Shown here piece after piece: positions 54,745 through 64,000 of a stretch of DNA of 64,000 nucleotides (position 1 is its first letter; every line of letters begins with the position of its first letter). This DNA is from Bacteroidetes bacterium ADurb.Bin174. Lineage in GTDB: Bacteria > Bacteroidota > Bacteroidia > Bacteroidales > Paludibacteraceae. The stretch is taken from the NCBI GenBank assembly GCA_002070265.1, contig MWCX01000020.1:62001-126000 (forward strand), given 5' to 3'. The notes under the pieces were generated by a model. The model was not told the origin of the DNA and made no database searches. It was given only the letters and a program-made list of their open reading frames with translations. The position numbers and the translations under genes are program-made.

Positions 54745-55611
54745 ATGGCGAAAAAAAAGGGAAAATGGAAAAAGTTCATGCAAAAGATACGCTTTCAATA
54801 TCGTGTTTCGATACTGAATGAGAACACCTTGGAAGAATCTTGGTTTGTGCGGCTATCCAGGTTTACCGTATTTATCTATTTGTCCTTTTTTATTCTGCTT
54901 ACATTTCTGATTTTAGCATCCATCATTATTTTTACGCCTTTGAGGTATTACCTGCCGGGTTATGGCAGTCCGGATGACCGCATTCAAATTATCAATAAGT
55001 CAATTCAGGTTGATTCCCTGTTGAATCAGATGGAGTTGCAAGCGAAGTATTTAGAGGTAGTCAAAGGAATAATTTCCGGTGATGTTAGCTATGATTCCGT
55101 ACAGATGAATGATACGATTACCTTTAAAGAAAGAGCCGAATTGTTGGTTGAAAAATCAAAAGCCGAAAAAGATTTTGTGGAGCGTTATGAGAGAGATGAA
55201 AAATACAACCTGTCATCTCTTGCTCCCGGCGATGCAGAACGTGTTTTGGTGTTTTTTAAACCCACTAAAGGTGTAATTACTTCTTCCTTCAATCTTGAGG
55301 AAAAATCCTATGGAATATCTATATTGACTTCTCCCCACGAGGCGGTTGTCAGCGTGCTGAACGGGACTGTTATATATGCTTCCTATTCATTCAGTCACGG
55401 AGGTATCATTCAAGTGCAACATGAAGATGATTATGTGTCCATCTACAAGCATAATTCCCAATTACTTAAGAAAGTCGGCGATGTAGTCAAAGCCGGAGAA
55501 GTTATAGCATTTACCGGTGATGATAAAGTGTTGAGCACGCAAGAGCATTTCTGCTTTGAGTTATGGAAACAAGGAAATCCCGTCAACCCCGAAGAAGTTA
55601 TTGTATTCTGA
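54745..55611 (+). CDS. LytM/M23-domain envelope protein, metal site degenerate
   Basis: 288 residues. A basic N-terminus, one membrane segment (about 38-64), a coiled-coil-prone linker and a C-terminal LytM domain (about 170-285). The fold is recognisable (VVSVLNGTVIYAS, IIQVQHEDDYVSIYKHNSQL, VGDVVKAGEVIAFTG, FCFELWKQGNPVNPEEVI). The zinc ligands are damaged: the HxGxD-type motif reads SYGIS (188-192) and HxH reads HFC (258-260). Active-site loss is seen in EnvC/NlpD-type amidase activators, so a regulatory rather than hydrolytic role is likely. Located 20 bp before dxr. Confidence 0.85.
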   Translation: MAKKKGKWKKFMQKIRFQYRVSILNENTLEESWFVRLSRFTVFIYLSFFILLTFLILASIIIFTPLRYYLPGYGSPDDRIQIINKSIQVDSLLNQMELQAKYLEVVKGIISGDVSYDSVQMNDTITFKERAELLVEKSKAEKDFVERYERDEKYNLSSLAPGDAERVLVFFKPTKGVITSSFNLEEKSYGISILTSPHEAVVSVLNGTVIYASYSFSHGGIIQVQHEDDYVSIYKHNSQLLKKVGDVVKAGEVIAFTGDDKVLSTQEHFCFELWKQGNPVNPEEVIVF

Positions 55612-55631
55612 TTGTATTCTAAATTCATATT

Positions 55632-56804
55632 TTGAACATCCAAAAGAAAAATATCGCCATACTCGGATCAACCGGTTCAATAGGAACTCAAGCTTTAGAG
55701 GTGATAGCGGCAAATCCGTCGCTTTTTGATGTTTATGCCCTTACTGCAGGTAATAATATTGAGCTGTTAATTCAACAGGCACGCCAATTCTTGCCTGAAA
55801 TAGTAGTGATTGGCAATGAGAAGCATTATCTGAATTTAAAGGAAGCATTATCGGATATTCCGGTGAAAGTTTTTGCCGGATTAGATGCCATCGTGCAGGT
55901 AGCAGAGATGGAGCCGGTTGATATTGTATTGACTGCTATGGTAGGTTATGCCGGACTTGCGCCAACCATTTCGGCTGCTAAAGCAGGGAAGCGCATTGCT
56001 TTGGCCAATAAAGAAACCTTGGTGGTTGCCGGTGATTTAATCAACGATTTATGTCAAGCATATGGTACTTCCATCATACCGGTGGACTCGGAACATTCGG
56101 CTATTTTTCAATGTTTGGCCGGAGAAAGTACCGACTCAATCGAAAAGTTGATATTGACGGCTTCGGGGGGGCCTTTTCGTACTTTCAATTTAAAAGCTTT
56201 GGAAGAAGTGATACCTGCGCAGGCTTTGAAACATCCCAATTGGAATATGGGGGCAAAGATTACGGTTGATTCTGCGACGATGATGAATAAGGGCTTCGAA
56301 GTTATAGAAGCAAAATGGTTGTTCGGGATTCAGCCGGAAAGAATTGAAGTCATTGTGCATCCGCAATCCATCATCCATTCTATGGTTCAGTTTGTTGATG
56401 GATCCATCAAAGCACAGATGGGCTTGCCGGATATGAAGTTACCGATTCAGTATGCCTTTACTTATCCTGAACGTGTGCAGACAAAATTTCCACGCATGGA
56501 TTTCAACCTTTATCCGTACTTCACATTTGAAAAGCCCGATTTGGAGAGGTTCAGAAATCTCGGATTTGCTTATAGGGCAATTAAAGAAGGTGGAAATATG
56601 CCCTGCGTACTCAATGCAGCTAATGAGGTAGTGGTTGAGGCTTTTCTGAAATCACAAATAGGCTTTTTAGATATGAGTGATGTCATTGAGTCCGTCATGA
56701 GTAATATGGTTTTCATCAGGAAGCCAACTTACGAGGATTATGTGAAGACCGATGAAGAAACGCGTTTAAAAGCACGAGAGCAGGTGGCTGAAATAAGTCG
56801 GTAA
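55632..56804 (+). CDS. dxr: 1-deoxy-D-xylulose 5-phosphate reductoisomerase
   Basis: 390 residues. NADPH enzyme converting DXP to 2-C-methyl-D-erythritol 4-phosphate in the MEP isoprenoid pathway. N-terminal NADPH fold IAILGSTGSIGTQALEVI; ALANKETLVVAG; the metal and substrate motif PVDSEHSAIFQCL (Asp and Glu); the flexible loop and SGGPFR; HPNWNMGAKITVDSATMMNKG; and HPQSIIHSMVQF. All catalytic residues appear present. The start is TTG at 55632; no ATG occurs in frame before the Rossmann motif. Confidence 0.97.
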   Translation: MNIQKKNIAILGSTGSIGTQALEVIAANPSLFDVYALTAGNNIELLIQQARQFLPEIVVIGNEKHYLNLKEALSDIPVKVFAGLDAIVQVAEMEPVDIVLTAMVGYAGLAPTISAAKAGKRIALANKETLVVAGDLINDLCQAYGTSIIPVDSEHSAIFQCLAGESTDSIEKLILTASGGPFRTFNLKALEEVIPAQALKHPNWNMGAKITVDSATMMNKGFEVIEAKWLFGIQPERIEVIVHPQSIIHSMVQFVDGSIKAQMGLPDMKLPIQYAFTYPERVQTKFPRMDFNLYPYFTFEKPDLERFRNLGFAYRAIKEGGNMPCVLNAANEVVVEAFLKSQIGFLDMSDVIESVMSNMVFIRKPTYEDYVKTDEETRLKAREQVAEISR

Positions 56805-56836
56805 ATGTTATTAATTATATTGTTATTTAGAAATAA

Positions 56837-58327
56837 ATGGAGACTTTCTTGATCAAGACGTTACAATTGATACTCAGTTTGTCAATTTTGGTTTTTTTGC
56901 ATGAGTTCGGACACTTTTTTTTCGCCAAATTATTTAAGGTGAGGGTGGACAAGTTCTATATGTTTTTCAATCCTAAAATTTCAATTGTAAGGGCAAAAAA
57001 GATTAATGGGAAATGGAGTGTAAAGTTTTTTGCACCCAATGTTCCGCCAAGCGAACGTCAAACCATGAATTCACAAGGAGTCGGGATGGTGGATGCCAAA
57101 GGTAAACCCATTATGGAACCTATTCCATTAGATGAGTTGCCGGACGATGATTGGAGAAAGTATCCTGAAAATACGGAGTGGGGCATTGGTTGGTTACCCT
57201 TGGGCGGATACTGCAAAATTGCAGGTATGATTGATGAATCGATGGATAAGACCCAGATGGCTGCTCCGCCTCAACCCTGGGAGTATCGTGCCAAGTCGGT
57301 GTGGAAACGCTTGCCCATCATTACAGGTGGAGTGTTCGTGAATTTTATTTTAGCCATGGTCATTTACGCAGCCGTACTTTTTACTTGGGGAAAAGAATAT
57401 TTGCCATTTGAAAATGCACATTATGGCTTTCAGTTTTCTTCCACAATGATAAAGAATGGCTTTCAACATGGAGATAAAATTCTTGCTGTAGATAATCAGG
57501 CTATTGAGCAACAATCTGATTTTATAGAAAAAATATTGATTGATGGTGGCAGAGAGGTTCAAGTGCTTCGTGATGATTCCCTATTGGTAACCGTAGAATT
57601 GCCTCAAGATTTTGCACAGCAAATTCTTGCGTCCGGTGAGTCGAGTCTGATTACTATTCGCTTTCCGTTTGTTGTTGAAGATGTGCAAACAGGCACGCCT
57701 GCATACAGCGCACAATTACAGAAAAATGACAGTATTGTGGCCATCAATGAGAAACCTTGCAGCATCTACCAGGATATAGCTGTTGCACTGGATGAGCACG
57801 CCGGAAATGAAATTTTGGTGTCCTTTTACAGAAAGGGTGAACTGCATCATGTTCCTATGACCTTGACTGAAAGTGGAAAAATGGGGGTAGTTTTACGTCC
57901 TTTATATAGCTTTTTTGAGACCAAAAGAATAGAGTACGGTTTACTCGAATCTGTTCCTGCCGGCATATCCTTAGGATGGAATACTTTGGTGAGTTACGTA
58001 AAACAATTCAAATTGGTTTTCACCAAAGAAGGTTCCAAACAGTTGGGAGGTTTTGGAAGTATAGGTAAAATGTTCCCGGCCGTATGGGATTGGCAAGTCT
58101 TCTGGAATATGACTGCCCTTTTGTCCCTCATATTAGCCTTTATGAATTTCCTGCCCATACCTGCCTTGGATGGCGGTCATGTCATGTTTTTGGTGTATGA
58201 AATAATAACCGGTCGAAAACCCGGAGATAAATTTATGGAACGTGCACAAATTATTGGTATGTTATTACTGTTTGCATTGCTTATTTATGCAAATGGGAAT
58301 GATATTTTTAAAGCATTTTTTAAATAG
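56837..58327 (+). CDS. rseP: RseP-type site-2 metalloprotease with PDZ domains
   Basis: 496 residues. An intramembrane zinc protease that cleaves anti-sigma factors or signal peptides. HEFGH (22-26) in the first membrane segment provides two zinc ligands; NFLPIPALDGGH near the C-terminus provides the Asp. Two PDZ-like regions (about 195-270, starting FQFSSTMIKNGFQHGDKILA; and about 275-350) lie in between, in the periplasm. The insert after helix 1 (about 45-110) includes the MRE-like beta region. It follows dxr by 32 bp, a conserved order in Bacteroidota. Confidence 0.94.
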   Translation: METFLIKTLQLILSLSILVFLHEFGHFFFAKLFKVRVDKFYMFFNPKISIVRAKKINGKWSVKFFAPNVPPSERQTMNSQGVGMVDAKGKPIMEPIPLDELPDDDWRKYPENTEWGIGWLPLGGYCKIAGMIDESMDKTQMAAPPQPWEYRAKSVWKRLPIITGGVFVNFILAMVIYAAVLFTWGKEYLPFENAHYGFQFSSTMIKNGFQHGDKILAVDNQAIEQQSDFIEKILIDGGREVQVLRDDSLLVTVELPQDFAQQILASGESSLITIRFPFVVEDVQTGTPAYSAQLQKNDSIVAINEKPCSIYQDIAVALDEHAGNEILVSFYRKGELHHVPMTLTESGKMGVVLRPLYSFFETKRIEYGLLESVPAGISLGWNTLVSYVKQFKLVFTKEGSKQLGGFGSIGKMFPAVWDWQVFWNMTALLSLILAFMNFLPIPALDGGHVMFLVYEIITGRKPGDKFMERAQIIGMLLLFALLIYANGNDIFKAFFK

Positions 58328-58360
58328 CTTGTTCAAATTCTAAATATTTCTTATTAAGGG

Positions 58361-58391
58361 TTTGATTATTACGTTGAAATCAGTATCTTTG
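58361..58391 (+). promoter_or_regulatory. Promoter of the OmpA/TPR lipoprotein gene
   Basis: TTTG (58361-58364), 19 nt, TATCTTTG (58384-58391) matches the Bacteroidota consensus. The leader to the ATG is about 140 nt, and no riboswitch fold was recognised in it. Confidence 0.85.
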
Positions 58392-58539
58392 TCAAGATTT
58401 TCGAAATTTTAAAAACTTAAATGAATAAAACTCAATAATTATCAATTCGGCTGGGGAGCACAGGTTGAAAAATATGCTTGTAAACTGCTGAAATTTTTAT
58501 CCGGATGTTCTTAAGCCCTTAAAAAACAATTAATCACAT

Positions 58540-60246
58540 ATGAAGAAACAGTTATTATTTGCGCTTACAGTTTCGGTTGCAGTATTATTTGGCTCTTGTA
58601 AGAATCTTTCCGATTTAGATCCAAATTTATTTAATTGTACGCCCAATCCTCTTGAAACCAAAGCAGGAAAGGTAGAAGCAACCGTTACGGGAACTTTCCC
58701 TGAAAAGTATTTCAAAAGGAATGCTGTTGTTACTGTTACCCCTGTTCTCAAAAATGCAGATGGTTATGAAGTAAAAGGAACTCCAAGTGTTTTCCAAGGA
58801 GAGAAAGTAGTAGGAAATGATCAAACGATTGCTTACAAAGCCGGAGGAAATTATTCCCTTGACGTATCTTTTGATTATGTGCCTGAATTATCAGTCAGTG
58901 AGTTGTATTTGGAATTTAACGTAGTGGACAAGAAGAAAAACTACGATTTGAAACCGGTTAAAGTAGCTGATGGTGTGAATGCCAGTTCAGAACTTGCTCA
59001 GAAAAATTTCGGAGATGAGTTGGGTGCTGTCATCATTGCTGACAAGTTCGTACGCGACATTATGGAAATGACTGAGGCTGAGATTTTATTTTTAATCCAG
59101 CAGTCCGTTGTTCGTAAGTCTGAAACTACTACTGATGACATTAAAGCATTGACTCAAAAAATAGTTGAAGCTAAAGATGCATTAAACAAAACAGTTGAGA
59201 ATTTGAAAGTTTCTGCTTATGCGTCACCGGATGGTTCTGTTGACTTGAACACCTCTTTGGCTGAAAAACGTCAGAAAGAAACTGAGAAATTCTTAAATGC
59301 AGAATTAAAGAAAATTGAATCTCCTCTTCAAATAGAAACCAAATTTACTCCCGAAGATTGGGAAGGTTTCCAAAAATTGATGGAAGAATCAAATATTCAA
59401 GATAAACAATTAATCTTGCGTGTGTTGTCGATGTATACTGATCCGGAACAACGTGAGCGCGAAATCAAAAATCTTTCAGAAGCTTTCAAGCAAATTGCTG
59501 ATGAGATTTTGCCGCAACTTCGTCGTTCTCAATTGCAACTGACTGTTAAAGTAACAGGAAAATCGGATGAAGAGATAGCCAAGTATGCCAAAGAAGATGC
59601 ATCTAAATTAGATGTAGAAGAATTGCTGTATGCTGCTACGCTTACCAACGATTTGAATGAAAAGGCTGCAATTTATCAGAAAGCTATCGATGCTTATCCT
59701 TCTGATATAAGAACATACAACAATTTAGGAGTTGTAAAATATCAACAAGATCAAATAGATGAAGCTACGTCATTGTTTGCAAAAGCACTTGAAAAAGATG
59801 CAAGTAATCCTGATGCCAATTTCAATGCAGGCTTGTGTGCCTTGGCAAAAGGTGATAATGATAAAGCTATCGAATATTTTGGTAAGGCAGCCGGTACTAC
59901 CGGAAACCTGAAGAATGCTACCGGAACTTGTTATGTTGCCACCGGTGATTATGCCAAAGCAAAATCTTCTTTTGCAGGAGTTAACTCCAACAATGCTGCT
60001 TTGTCACAAATTATGAACAAGGAATACAATGCAGCGAAAAACACCCTGGCATCAGTAGAAAAACCGGATGCAACCACAGCTTATCTGTCAGCTATCGTTG
60101 CTGCTCGCACCAACGATAAAGATGGTGTTTATTCAAATCTTAAAACTGCTGTTGGTAAAGATGCAACATATGGTCCTAAAGCATCTAAGGATATTGAATT
60201 CTCTAAATTCTGGGATGATGCTACTTTCCAATCCATTGTGAAGTAA
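58540..60246 (+). CDS. Lipoprotein with OmpA-like region and TPR repeats
   Basis: 568 residues. Lipobox Cys20 (LFGSC). The N-terminal about 150 residues look like beta-sandwich domains (VEATVTGTFPEKYFKRNAVV, DVSFDYVPELSVSELYLEFN). A region resembling the peptidoglycan-binding OmpA fold follows (KVSAYASPDGSVDLNTSLAE then KRQKETEKFL, about 225-265). TPR-type repeats lie at about 375-480 (AIDAYPSDIRTYNNLGVVKY, ALEKDASNPDANFNAGLCAL). It is probably an outer-membrane lipoprotein of the periplasmic face, perhaps a scaffold. The strong promoter and biased codons suggest high expression. Monocistronic. Confidence 0.8.
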   Translation: MKKQLLFALTVSVAVLFGSCKNLSDLDPNLFNCTPNPLETKAGKVEATVTGTFPEKYFKRNAVVTVTPVLKNADGYEVKGTPSVFQGEKVVGNDQTIAYKAGGNYSLDVSFDYVPELSVSELYLEFNVVDKKKNYDLKPVKVADGVNASSELAQKNFGDELGAVIIADKFVRDIMEMTEAEILFLIQQSVVRKSETTTDDIKALTQKIVEAKDALNKTVENLKVSAYASPDGSVDLNTSLAEKRQKETEKFLNAELKKIESPLQIETKFTPEDWEGFQKLMEESNIQDKQLILRVLSMYTDPEQREREIKNLSEAFKQIADEILPQLRRSQLQLTVKVTGKSDEEIAKYAKEDASKLDVEELLYAATLTNDLNEKAAIYQKAIDAYPSDIRTYNNLGVVKYQQDQIDEATSLFAKALEKDASNPDANFNAGLCALAKGDNDKAIEYFGKAAGTTGNLKNATGTCYVATGDYAKAKSSFAGVNSNNAALSQIMNKEYNAAKNTLASVEKPDATTAYLSAIVAARTNDKDGVYSNLKTAVGKDATYGPKASKDIEFSKFWDDATFQSIVK

Positions 60247-60280
60247 GGTAAATTTTTCAGATTGAATATAAAGTAAGGGA

Positions 60281-60314
60281 GCTGTCTCAAACAAAACGAG
60301 ACAGCTTTCTTTTT
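60281..60314 (+). terminator. Terminator derived from a family A-like end
   Basis: GAGCTGTCTC (60282-60291) pairs with GAGACAGCTT (60300-60309) and is followed by TCTTTTT. The stem sequence equals the end of family A repeats (gctgtctcaaa), so a repeat end appears to serve as the terminator of the lipoprotein gene. Confidence 0.8.
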
Positions 60315-60337
60315 AAATAAGATCTCCTAGACCTTGT

Positions 60338-60530
60338 CTTCTTTCTTCATTTTTTTGTCTTGACACAAAAAAACGAAGCAAAAAAAATCAAGACTATGCC
60401 TGCTTCGCTCAAAAAACTTGCGCTCGATTGACTAAATCGTTCAAACTCGCTGCTATGCAGCTCAAACATGAACGATTTTTTACGTCAATCTCACTTGTTT
60501 TTTGGCTTACCAGGCAAGGTCGGTCGCACC
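60338..60530. repeat. Family B palindromic repeat, intact copy (B2)
   Basis: A unit of about 193 bp. Outer part: ttcatttttttgtcttgaca, caaaaaaacgaagcaaaaaa, atcaagac. Inner part: gattgactaaatcgttcaaa, palindromic centre gctgctatgcagc, then aacatgaacgatt and acgtcaatctcac. The inner arms are imperfect inverted repeats of each other. Same family as B1 (46.1 kb) and B3 (39.2 kb). Confidence 0.8.
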
Positions 60531-60755
60531 ACCAAGTGCATAATAAAATTTAGAGGCTTGTTTTTACTTTAGAGGCAGCTCTTTTTTGCTCTAAATTGGT
60601 TCTTGATGATGTTTGTAATTTTTTAAACACTTAATTAGTAAATTACTAAAGTATGAAACTCTTCACGATTCCGAAATGTAAAAATATCTAAGAGATTTTA
60701 TTACTCAGCATTTTAAGACTATATTTGTGGCATTATTTTAATACTAAAAGATATT

Positions 60756-61133
60756 GTGATAAAAAAATCTAAAGTTATTGAAAACGAGCAAATTATCGAT
60801 AAAATTGTAGAAGGAATTCAAGATAAAAAAGGCAAAAATATTGTCATGGTAAATATGCAAAAACTGAAAGAAGCTCCTTGTAGTTATTTTGTAATCAGTG
60901 AAGGGGATTCCAATGTACATGTTAGTGCAATTGCCAATTCTATTAAAGATTATGTTGCCGAAAGTATTAATATTAAGCCAATTGCTTCTATGGGATTTGA
61001 AAATAGTGAGTGGATTGCAATGGATTACGGACAAATCATTGTACATGTGTTTCAGCGTCCGGCACGCGAATTTTACGACATTGAACACCTGTGGGAGGAT
61101 GCGGAGTTGATTTGGAAGGATCAATTAAATTAA
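60756..61133 (+). CDS. rsfS: Ribosomal silencing factor RsfS
   Basis: 125 residues from a GTG start at 60756. It binds ribosomal protein uL14 and blocks subunit joining when nutrients are low. The Iojap/RsfS pattern is complete: KIVEGIQDKKGKNIVMVNMQ, CSYFVISEGDSNVHVSAIAN, SEWIAMDYGQIIVHVFQRPA and REFYDIEHLWEDAE. It is followed after 9 bp by ftsH, a usual order in Bacteroidota. Confidence 0.95.
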   Translation: MIKKSKVIENEQIIDKIVEGIQDKKGKNIVMVNMQKLKEAPCSYFVISEGDSNVHVSAIANSIKDYVAESINIKPIASMGFENSEWIAMDYGQIIVHVFQRPAREFYDIEHLWEDAELIWKDQLN

Positions 61134-61142
61134 AGACATGGT

Positions 61143-63245
61143 ATGGAAAAAAAGAATATAAAAACAACACCACCTAAAAGCAACACTGGGAAAAACCTTC
61201 CTCCAGGGAAAAAACCGAAAATAAATGTGTTTTGGGTCTATGGAGTCATTATTTTGATTTTAATAGGATTTAATTTTTTTGGAAATAGGTCCGCAGTCAA
61301 AGAAATAGAGTCATACCCCGTTTTTAAACAATATGTTACAGACGGCTATATCGAAAGCATAGAAGTTTTTTCACAGAAAAATCAGGTTGAGGCTGTTGTG
61401 AAAGATAGCCTTCCGTATTTAAAAGAAGTATTTGGAGAGCAATATAAAACTTACCAATCCGACAGAAAGATATCGGTGAGGATTTCAAGCGTTGAAAAAT
61501 TTGATGAATTCATTTCTGAAATACAATTTCAACAGGTGTCGTACAAAGAAAGTAAGAATTATTTTGAGCTTTTTTTATACAGCGTTTTGCCTTTCTTGTT
61601 GTTGATTCTTTTCTTTGTTTTTATGACGAGAAGGATGTCCGGGCAGAGCGGAGGTGGACCCGGAGGCATATTCAATGTGGGCAAGTCAAGGGCGCAGTTG
61701 TTTGATAAAGGGAATACTGCTGACAGGGTAACCTTTAAAGATGTGGCAGGACTGGCAGGAGCCAAGCAGGAAATAGAGGAGATTGTGTCTTTCCTAAAAA
61801 ATCCCGGAAAATACACTGATTTGGGTGGTAAAATACCTAAGGGAGTTTTGTTGGTTGGACCTCCGGGAACCGGTAAAACCCTGTTGGCTAAAGCAGTTGC
61901 CGGAGAGGCAGATGTTCCTTTTTTTTCTATGTCCGGTTCGGATTTCGTTGAGATGTTTGTTGGAGTTGGTGCATCGCGTGTTCGCGATTTGTTCCGCCAG
62001 GCTAAAGAAAAAGCACCCTGTATCATCTTTATTGATGAAATTGATGCGGTGGGTCGTTCTCGTGGAAGAAATCCCAATATGGGAAGCAATGATGAAAGAG
62101 AAAACACCTTGAATCAATTGCTGACGGAAATGGATGGGTTTGGTTCGAATAGTGGGGTGATTATCTTGGCTGCCACCAACCGTGCTGATATACTAGATAA
62201 AGCTTTATTGCGTGCCGGTCGATTTGATAGACAAATTCATGTTGATTTACCGGATATTCATGAACGCAAAGAAATATTCAATGTGCATTTACGTCCGGTA
62301 AAAATCGATGAAACGGTGGATGTTAACTTCTTGGCTAAACAAACCCCGGGTTTTTCAGGAGCAGATATAGCCAATGTGTGTAACGAAGCGGCTTTGACAG
62401 CAGCTAGAAAAAGCAAGACTTCCGTGAGTAAAGAGGACTTTTTAGATGCTGTTGATCGGATAGTTGGAGGTCTGGAAAAGAAAAATAAAATCATCACCCA
62501 ATCTGAGAAAAAATCAATTGCTTATCATGAAGCAGGGCATGCCACGATTAGTTGGATGCTCGAGCACGCGAATCCGTTGGTGAAGGTGACTATCGTTCCG
62601 AGGGGAGAAGCATTGGGTGCAGCTTGGTATTTGCCGGAGGAACGCCAGTTAACCGAACGTGATCATTTGTTGGATGAGATGTGTTCAACTTTAGGTGGAA
62701 GGGCTGCTGAGGAAATTTTTCTCAATCAACTGTCAACAGGAGCCATCAACGATTTGGAGCGGGTTACAAAAAGAGCCTATGCCATGGTAGCATACTTTGG
62801 TATGAGCGACAAATTGCCTAACTTGAGTTATTATGATTCTACCGGAGCACATGAGTACAGTTTTACCAAACCGTATAGTGAAAAGACTGCCGAATTGATC
62901 GATGCTGAAGCCAAGAGAATTGTTGCCGAACAGTATGAGCGTGCTAAAGAAATTTTGAGACAACATGCTGACGGACATCGCAAATTAGTAGATTTGTTAA
63001 TAGCAAGGGAAGTGATATTTGCCGAAGATCTGGAAGAAGTTTTTGGTCCACGTCCTTGGGCATCACGGCATGATGAATTAATACTGCAAAATGAGAATGA
63101 CAACGGGAAAGAACAAAAGCAAGTTCAGGAACAAACTGCTGAACAAATTACTGAGCAAGCTCAAAAACAAGCCCAGGACCAAAAGCAGGAGGGTCAAGTC
63201 ATCAATAAGTCTGAAGACGAATCGGACAATTCCGAAGAAGCATAA
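61143..63245 (+). CDS. ftsH: ATP-dependent zinc metalloprotease FtsH
   Basis: 700 residues. A membrane AAA+ protease for quality control. Two membrane segments (about 30-46 and 142-161) bracket a periplasmic domain. Walker A GPPGTGKT (239-246), Walker [10 protein letters not shown] (294-302), the second region of homology [20 protein letters not shown], and the zinc site HEAGH (462-466) with a third ligand Asp in [15 protein letters not shown] are all intact. The C-terminal about 50 residues are a low-complexity Gln/Lys/Glu tail ([18 protein letters not shown]...), variable within the family. Confidence 0.97.
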   Translation: MEKKNIKTTPPKSNTGKNLPPGKKPKINVFWVYGVIILILIGFNFFGNRSAVKEIESYPVFKQYVTDGYIESIEVFSQKNQVEAVVKDSLPYLKEVFGEQYKTYQSDRKISVRISSVEKFDEFISEIQFQQVSYKESKNYFELFLYSVLPFLLLILFFVFMTRRMSGQSGGGPGGIFNVGKSRAQLFDKGNTADRVTFKDVAGLAGAKQEIEEIVSFLKNPGKYTDLGGKIPKGVLLVGPPGTGKTLLAKAVAGEADVPFFSMSGSDFVEMFVGVGASRVRDLFRQAKEKAPCIIFIDEIDAVGRSRGRNPNMGSNDERENTLNQLLTEMDGFGSNSGVIILAATNRADILDKALLRAGRFDRQIHVDLPDIHERKEIFNVHLRPVKIDETVDVNFLAKQTPGFSGADIANVCNEAALTAARKSKTSVSKEDFLDAVDRIVGGLEKKNKIITQSEKKSIAYHEAGHATISWMLEHANPLVKVTIVPRGEALGAAWYLPEERQLTERDHLLDEMCSTLGGRAAEEIFLNQLSTGAINDLERVTKRAYAMVAYFGMSDKLPNLSYYDSTGAHEYSFTKPYSEKTAELIDAEAKRIVAEQYERAKEILRQHADGHRKLVDLLIAREVIFAEDLEEVFGPRPWASRHDELILQNENDNGKEQKQVQEQTAEQITEQAQKQAQDQKQEGQVINKSEDESDNSEEA

Positions 63246-63406
63246 AACGGATATGAATGAGGTAACCATCTTCAGATAATTCATGAAAAGATGGAGCATG
63301 TTCATGCAAGCTGAACCATTGCAAATAATCCCCAAAGACGGTCAAATCGAATGTTTGGAAATAGAAAAAACCTTGGTGCTGGGGTACATGGTCTGAAAGA
63401 ATTAAT

Positions 63407-63414
63407 TATCTTTG
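63407..63414 (+). promoter_or_regulatory. Possible cdsA promoter -7 element
   Basis: TATCTTTG fits TAnnTTTG and lies 31 bp before cdsA. No good -33 TTTG at the right distance, so it may be weak. Confidence 0.45.
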
Positions 63415-63445
63415 TTCAGCAAAATAATAAAACCCGTAACATTCC

Positions 63446-64000
63446 ATGAATAATTTTTTGCAACGCACGCTGAGCGGATTGTCTTTTGTCGTGATTGTCG
63501 TAGGCTCAATACTCATCAGTCCATATACCTTTGCGTTTGTATTTGTTATTATTACTGCTTGGACAGTATATGAGTTTCATAAATTGACCAATTCCCAAGG
63601 TCAAATTGATGTCAATCCGATACTTGCGATTGCAGGAAGTGTAATTTTATTTCTTATCTCTTTTTTCTTTGCCTCGTCGGACTTATTGCAACATCTTGTT
63701 TATTCTGTTTATGGGTTTTACGTGATGATGGTACTTGTTTTTGAGCTGTATCGTAAGAAAAAGAATCCCCTGCATAATTGGGCTTATTTTCTATTGGGAC
63801 AGGTTTTTATTGCTCTGCCATTTTCCCTGCTGAACTATATTTTATACATAGATAAAACTTTCCATCCGTGGTTGTTGATTGCTATGTTTGCTACTATTTG
63901 GCTTTACGACACGGGTGCTTATCTCGTCGGGGTGGCGATAGGGAAGCATAAAATGTTTGAAAGAATATCGCCTAAAAAAACTTGGGAAGGATTTGCGGGA
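63446..64000 (+). CDS. cdsA: Phosphatidate cytidylyltransferase (partial, runs off the edge)
   Basis: 185 residues visible from ATG 63446; the frame is still open at the window end. It makes CDP-diacylglycerol from phosphatidate and CTP at the inner membrane. Start MNNFLQRTLSGLSFVVIVVG and several membrane segments are typical. The signature region begins LYDTGAYLVGVAIGKHKMFE and RISPKKTWEGFAG, where the Asp and the SPKKTWEG motif are conserved in CdsA. The C-terminal third is outside the window. Confidence 0.93.
   Translation, partial: MNNFLQRTLSGLSFVVIVVGSILISPYTFAFVFVIITAWTVYEFHKLTNSQGQIDVNPILAIAGSVILFLISFFFASSDLLQHLVYSVYGFYVMMVLVFELYRKKKNPLHNWAYFLLGQVFIALPFSLLNYILYIDKTFHPWLLIAMFATIWLYDTGAYLVGVAIGKHKMFERISPKKTWEGFAG

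Larger units (their letters stand above)
60247..60755. other. Intergenic: repeat composite and rsfS promoter
   Basis: It contains the terminator, the intact family B element (60338-60530), a degenerate family A end (actttagaggcagctc, 60570-60585) and, near the right edge, TTTA (60697-60700), 19 nt, TATATTTG (60720-60727), a promoter for rsfS. No gene. Confidence 0.6.

Noticed and set aside
61559-62107. 182-codon minus-strand ORF inside ftsH
   Set aside because: Antisense to the AAA+ domain; Ser/Pro-rich composition typical of shadow frames.
63283-63396. 37-codon plus-strand ORF between ftsH and cdsA
   Set aside because: Short, no recognised family, and no leader or coupling signal. It might be a remnant of a gene lost at this position, but nothing supports that beyond the open frame.

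Overview
The window reads as chromosomal DNA of a Bacteroidota bacterium, most likely order Bacteroidales. Evidence: a SusC/SusD pair, Bacteroidota-type promoters (TTTG, about 19 nt, TAnnTTTG), a type IX secretion sorting domain, an E-(DUF2764)-A-B-D-I-K type V/A-ATPase operon, and DUF3822 next to rsmD. Genus cannot be read from sequence alone; the Dysgonomonadaceae/Porphyromonadaceae neighbourhood is a guess.

Layout. (1) 1-17.7 kb is an accessory block. It opens with the C-terminus of an unidentified gene and a dead, truncated type III restriction Res gene, followed by a tRNA 3'-end remnant. Then come an autoregulated-looking Fic protein, a small orphan gene, an eight-gene SusCD locus (SusC, SusD, two DUF5000-type lipoproteins, three TIM-barrel glycosidase-like proteins; no classical glycoside hydrolase), a GHKL-ATPase + STAS-like pair, and an AbiH-type abortive infection gene. 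It ends at an intact tRNA-Val whose 3' end is echoed by the remnant at 684-711, so the block may be an island integrated at this tRNA. (2) 18-30 kb is mostly housekeeping: gap, fused feoAB, cstA, an acyltransferase-like gene, nadB, a small protein resembling a type IX sorting domain, an HhH protein, a family 2 glycosyltransferase and fmt. (3) 30-42 kb: hisC, hisD and a HAD phosphatase on the minus strand, tRNA-Pro, rsmD-DUF3822-pseudopilin-like gene, a RelA-type ppGpp synthetase with a degenerate hydrolase domain, rlmN, a DUF2089/Yip1 pair and a type IX-secreted protein. (4) 42-47 kb: ppiD-like chaperone, CNNM/CorC-type membrane protein, tRNA-Lys. (5) 47-54.6 kb: complete V/A-type ATPase operon with a predicted Na+-binding rotor subunit. 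(6) 54.7-64 kb: degenerate LytM protein, dxr, site-2 protease rseP, OmpA/TPR lipoprotein, rsfS, ftsH and a partial cdsA.

Intergenic space from 17.7 kb onward is seeded with two families of short palindromic repeats. Family A (about 50-165 bp) has ends resembling ggggctgtctcaaaagt and ggcggtgtctcataagt. Family B (about 195 bp) occurs once intact at 60.3 kb and once at 46.1 kb with a family A unit occupying its centre. No transposase, integrase, CRISPR array or rRNA was seen.
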